9,216 bases of DNA from Thermofilaceae archaeon (GTDB lineage Archaea; Thermoproteota; Thermoprotei; Thermofilales; Thermofilaceae): positions 1 to 9,216 of the forward strand of contig JALURH010000182.1 of the NCBI GenBank assembly GCA_027017025.1, in the 5' to 3' direction. Within the stretch, counting starts at the first letter, position 1, and each line of letters starts with the position of its first letter. Below, piece after piece: positions 7,711 to 9,216 of the stretch. A program made the position numbers and the translations under genes. Below the pieces are notes generated by a model. The model searched no databases, was not told where the DNA came from, and worked only from the letters and a program-made list of their open reading frames with translations.

Positions 7711-7770
7711 CACAACTCAATACATGAAGACACAGTCTGGGTGAACGGCAACTCACTTAGCGCTATTTTT
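7620..7770 (+). ncRNA. Structured ncRNA A with kink-turn (candidate omega-RNA-like relic)
   Basis: GC-rich for its surroundings, behind its own TATA box. Helix 1: CTCGGAG 7627-7633 pairs with CTCCGAG 7665-7671, CCTA 7636-7639 with TAGG 7658-7661, and GGGAGC 7642-7647 with GCTCCC 7651-7656 (3-base loop). Helix 2 is a kink-turn hairpin: CCGU 7676-7679 with ACGG 7745-7748, AAU bulge 7680-7682, tandem G-A pairs (7683-7684 with 7743-7744), ACCCAG 7685-7690 with CUGGGU 7737-7742, a bulged U at 7736, and CUGUG 7691-7695 with CACAG 7731-7735, closing a 35-base loop. T5 at 7766-7770 may end transcription, so the 3' end would overlap the Tag-like gene antisense. The kink-turn predicts L7Ae binding. Ends are estimates. 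Known classes (SRP RNA, RNase P RNA, 5S, tRNA) do not fit. Confidence 0.6.
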
Positions 7771-8229
7771 CAGTATCCAGTACCCAACTGAATGTAGGAA
7801 GTACTCTGCAGAGTACTCCCCAATATGCGAGAATTGTTTTGCTATCACCTCTATTGCCTCCTGGTCCTCTATCTTTATTAGTTCCTCTATATAGGATCTA
7901 AATGATCCATATTTTCGCTGTATTTCGAGGAACCTCCTAGCGTTATCTATTATTGCCTCCACCTTCCTCCTATTCTTTATCAAAGCTTTCTCCAAGAGTT
8001 CCTCCACACTAATCTTGGAGAGAATCTTGGGATTAAAGCCGTAGAAGCTTTTTCTAATCTCCCTCCATTTATCTCTAATATACCTCCAATTTAACCCAGC
8101 CTGTAGTACACAGAGACATAGTATTTCAAAATACTCGCTATCTATTTCCGGGGGTATTCCAGGTTTACAGACCCCCTCCTCCTCTTTTGGGAACCTACAT
8201 CCCCAAGGTGCTCTATGTTCCCTACCCAT
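7753..8229 (-). CDS. Tag-like (3-methyladenine DNA glycosylase I family) protein, atypical active site
   Basis: 158 residues against about 187 in E. coli Tag. The core matches the Tag family: DSEYFEILCLCVLQAGLNW (30-48) corresponds to E. coli DSKKLFEMICLEGQQAGLSW, and KNRRKVEAIIDNARRFLEI (85-103) to the RHRGKIQAIIGNARAYLQM helix. FSHIGEYSAEYFLHSVGYW (133-151) resembles the segment before the C-terminus. Tag removes 3-methyladenine from alkylated DNA. Here the family Glu38 is Cys40, the N-terminal CGW and C-terminal H...C zinc residues are missing, and the protein ends about where the zinc snap would follow. Function as a glycosylase is therefore uncertain. The start at 8229 is the only methionine; no clear Shine-Dalgarno site is present. 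Its 3' end may be overlapped antisense by ncRNA A. Confidence 0.8.
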   Translation of the reverse strand: MGREHRAPWGCRFPKEEEGVCKPGIPPEIDSEYFEILCLCVLQAGLNWRYIRDKWREIRKSFYGFNPKILSKISVEELLEKALIKNRRKVEAIIDNARRFLEIQRKYGSFRSYIEELIKIEDQEAIEVIAKQFSHIGEYSAEYFLHSVGYWILKNSAK

Positions 8230-8269
8230 AGAATAACGCCTTAAGACTAATCTAGCTCTGCTCTACTAT

Positions 8270-8278
8270 ATTTTAAAT
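8270..8278 (-). promoter_or_regulatory. TATA box of the Tag-like gene
   Basis: On the minus strand TTTAAAATA lies about 44 bases before the ATG at 8229, giving a predicted start near 8246 and a leader of about 17 bases. Confidence 0.5.
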
Positions 8279-8342
8279 TACTGAGGTCATAACATAAAAA
8301 TAGCTATTGCTAAATATTTCCCTAAAGTTAGTAGCTATGTAG

Positions 8343-8413
8343 AATTATATAAAATGGGGTGTTGAAACTGTTTCATGAAGCTGTGTCGGATTATGGCTTT
8401 TTTGTGTCTTTTT
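8343..8413 (+). other. Promoter-like TATATAAA followed by poly-T tracts
   Basis: TTATATAAAA (about 8345-8354) is a near-ideal archaeal TATA box. The transcript it predicts (about 8374 on) would meet T6 and T5 tracts within 40 bases (8398-8403, 8409-8413), so it may make a very short RNA or be a relic promoter. GAAACTGTTTC (8364-8374) is a small inverted repeat. No ORF follows. It lies between the divergent Tag-like gene and ncRNA B. Confidence 0.35.
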
Positions 8414-8427
8414 GAGCCCTAAGAAAT

Positions 8428-8436
8428 GCTTATAAA
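8428..8436 (+). promoter_or_regulatory. TATA box of ncRNA locus B
   Basis: GCTTATAAA, identical to the box before locus A, with GAAAT upstream as a possible BRE. It predicts a transcript start near 8459, at the edge of the GC-rich structured region. Confidence 0.6.
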
Positions 8437-8458
8437 CTCTTGAGGGTATGGATCTACC

Positions 8459-8665
8459 TGTATTTCGACCCTAGTGAGGATGGCGAGGGGGATGAGCCTT
8501 AGATGTACTCCCAGTTCGATGAGGGGAGCCGGACTCAGCAATTACGTATAGCATGCAGCAACCCCCCACTCCCACAGTCAGGCTAGGAGCAAAGCCAGCC
8601 GCAATGACCTACTCTGTATCAAAATAATACGGAGTGAGGGAACGGCTAACCAGGGATAAAGTTTT
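8459..8665 (+). ncRNA. Structured ncRNA B with kink-turn, related to ncRNA A
   Basis: GC-rich region between AT-rich flanks. Visible helices: CTCCC 8508-8512 with GGGAG 8524-8528, GGCT 8581-8584 with AGCC 8593-8596, and directly abutting it a kink-turn hairpin. That has AGCCG 8597-8601 with CGGCT 8643-8647, a C-A mismatch (8602, 8642), AAU bulge 8603-8605, tandem G-A pairs (8606-8607 with 8640-8641), then a 12-pair stem (8608-8619 with 8627-8639) with one bulged G (8636) and a 7-base loop. Both strands of the stem differ from locus A yet remain paired. CTCCCA.AG..GGCT and CCG.AATGA are shared with A. TTTT at 8662-8665 is a possible terminator. The 5' half (8459-8580) may pair G-rich 8485-8491 with C-rich 8562-8567. 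Ends are estimates. Confidence 0.6.
8523..8627 (+). pseudogene. Remnant of a tnpB-type C-terminal tail, locus B
   Basis: An open frame of 34 codons after a stop at 8520 reads GEPDSAITYSMQQPPTP, TVRLGAKPAAMTYSVSK, and ends at 8625-8627. It has no usable start at its head. It aligns with the locus A frame around P....K..(V/A)M, with the kink-turn AATGA in the same codon phase in both (xxA ATG Axx). Other frames upstream are open only briefly (Y F D P S E D G E G D E P at 8461-8499), suggesting frameshifts in an older coding sequence. The TnpB origin is inference. Confidence 0.4.
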
Positions 8666-8760
8666 GAAGTGTATGAGAAAATATTTGTGGAGAGATTGTA
8701 GCCTAAACTCTGGGTGCTATAGGGAAAAAGGGATAATGCCTGAAGCTAGTTGTAGACTCA

Positions 8761-8779
8761 GTGCTTAGCGATTAAGCAC
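8761..8779. repeat. Perfect 7-base inverted repeat (hairpin)
   Basis: GTGCTTA (8761-8767) and TAAGCAC (8773-8779) flank a 5-base loop. It lies between ncRNA B and the DUF3782-like pseudogene. It could be a small RNA hairpin or a protein-binding palindrome. The rest of 8666-8768 shows nothing I recognise. Confidence 0.4.
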
Positions 8780-9132
8780 CGATAAAGTAGAGCTTAAGCA
8801 TAAGTTTCTGGAGCTCATAAAAATAGATGAAGAATTTAGGCTAGCCGTTGCTGGAGCCATAGGTCTAAGTGAAGTAGTTAAGCGGCTTGAGAAACGTGAC
8901 GAGGAATTCGCCGAGATTCTTGAACTACATGATAGACATGAGGGCTATGCTCGTTAAGCTTAGGGAGAGTATGAATAGAGGTTTTGAGCTCATACATAGA
9001 TATATTGATGCATTAGGTGCTAGATGGGGTATTAGCGGAGAAGCTTTCGGAGAGTGTTTGAGGGGTATTCTGGAGGAAGAGTTTGGGGCAACATATGATG
9101 GAGAGGAATATGTCTATGGGCTGTATCTTTAG
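8769..9132 (+). pseudogene. Frameshifted and truncated DUF3782-like (PD-(D/E)XK nuclease family) gene
   Basis: The first frame (from 8769, no start codon, stop 8955-8957) reads KFLELIKIDEEFRLAVAGAI, GLSEVVKRLEKRDEEFAEIL, ELHDRHEG. The sequence then continues in the next frame as LVKLRESMNRGFELIHRY, IDALGARWGISGEAFGECL, RGILEEEFG... and stops at 9130-9132. Joined, this is the layout of a crenarchaeal DUF3782-type protein: a short N-terminal domain, charged coiled coil, and the GARWG...EAF..(C/G)LRGILEEEFG start of the nuclease domain. A frameshift lies at about 8935-8955. The protein then ends at YVYGLYL, before the region that would carry the catalytic D/E-x-K residues, so the active site is lost. 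The in-frame head lacks any start codon. A TTG at 8887 opens the second frame but reads out of phase with the family there. Roles of the intact proteins are unknown. Confidence 0.8.
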
Positions 9133-9202
9133 TTTGTAGTTTTCTGTATTAAATTATGTTTTTTGTTTCTTTAAGGGCTGTGAGGTAGGCTGATGCGGAA
9201 TA

Positions 9203-9211
9203 CCTATAAAC
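9203..9211 (+). promoter_or_regulatory. Possible TATA box at the window edge
   Basis: CCTATAAAC with T-rich and GATG sequence before it. Any gene it serves lies beyond the window. The stretch 9133-9202 shows a T-rich tract (TTTTTTGTTTCTTT, about 9160-9173) that may end transcription of the pseudogene. Confidence 0.3.
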
Positions 9212-9216
9212 ATTTC

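Noticed and set aside
7528..7713. Minus-strand frame of 61 codons over ncRNA locus A
   Set aside because: No family resemblance, and it lies antisense to a strongly paired GC-rich RNA with its own promoter; open by chance.
7620..7770. Box H/ACA guide RNA
   Set aside because: It has a kink-turn, but I find no ACA/ANA box at the right distance and no pseudouridylation pocket; the tnpB-tail reading explains the coding frame better. Not fully excluded.
8364..8374. CRISPR repeat fragment (GAAAC)
   Set aside because: Single occurrence; no repeat-spacer periodicity anywhere in the window.
8501..8530. tRNA T-arm (GTTCGAT between C and G runs)
   Set aside because: The loop between the CTCCC and GGGAG arms is 11 bases, not 7, and no acceptor, D or anticodon arms can be built around it.
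8459..8665. SRP (7S) or RNase P RNA
   Set aside because: No GGAA-tetraloop SRP helix 8 and no conserved RNase P core motif (GAGGAAA-type), and a second related copy lies 850 bases away.

Overview
The window looks like chromosomal DNA of a hyperthermophilic crenarchaeon (Thermoproteota, probably Desulfurococcales-like). The grounds are AGG/AGA/ATA-rich codon use, TTTAAA/TTATAAA TATA boxes, several apparently leaderless starts beside GAGGTG-type Shine-Dalgarno sites, and protein families typical of that group (DUF234 ATPase, DUF3782-like nuclease, V4R). It contains no rRNA, tRNA, CRISPR array or complete transposon. The placement is inference, as no marker gene is present.

Layout: (1) 2-250 is the C-terminal end of a DUF234-type archaeal ATPase on the + strand. 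(2) 412-2952 (-) encodes a large exported, membrane-anchored protein with about twelve NHL-like propeller blades, a coiled-coil stalk and a C-terminal transmembrane anchor. (3) A 505-base AT-rich gap separates it from a divergent membrane-anchored NosD-like beta-helix protein (3458-4576, +). An unusual repeat just past that gene's stop codon echoes part of the gene. (4) A class I methyltransferase (4787-5485, -) and an ACT-like/V4R protein (5678-6418, +) diverge from a 192-base region with a candidate operator. (5) 6616-7521 (+) is a dihydrodipicolinate synthase/N-acetylneuraminate lyase family aldolase whose substrate residues are not those of a true DapA. (6) 7753-8229 (-) is a short Tag-like 3-methyladenine glycosylase lacking the usual Glu and zinc residues. 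(7) The end of the window holds a frameshifted, truncated DUF3782-like gene.

The most interesting feature is a pair of related non-coding RNA loci flanking the Tag-like gene (about 7620-7770 and 8459-8665, both +). Each follows the same TATA-type sequence, GCTTATAAA. Each contains a hairpin built on a kink-turn (AAU bulge, then tandem G-A pairs), with helices that differ in sequence but stay paired. Each also preserves a short reading frame ending in a similar peptide tail, with frame-preserving gaps between the copies. I read them as relics of the 3' end of IS605/IS1341-type tnpB elements, the part that makes omega RNA, now sitting behind their own promoters. The kink-turn makes them candidates for L7Ae binding. 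The structures and shared sequence are visible by eye; the TnpB/omega-RNA origin is inference.

No operon links the genes. Most are single transcription units, divergent or convergent, and the 7.6-9.2 kb end is a remnant-rich accessory area.
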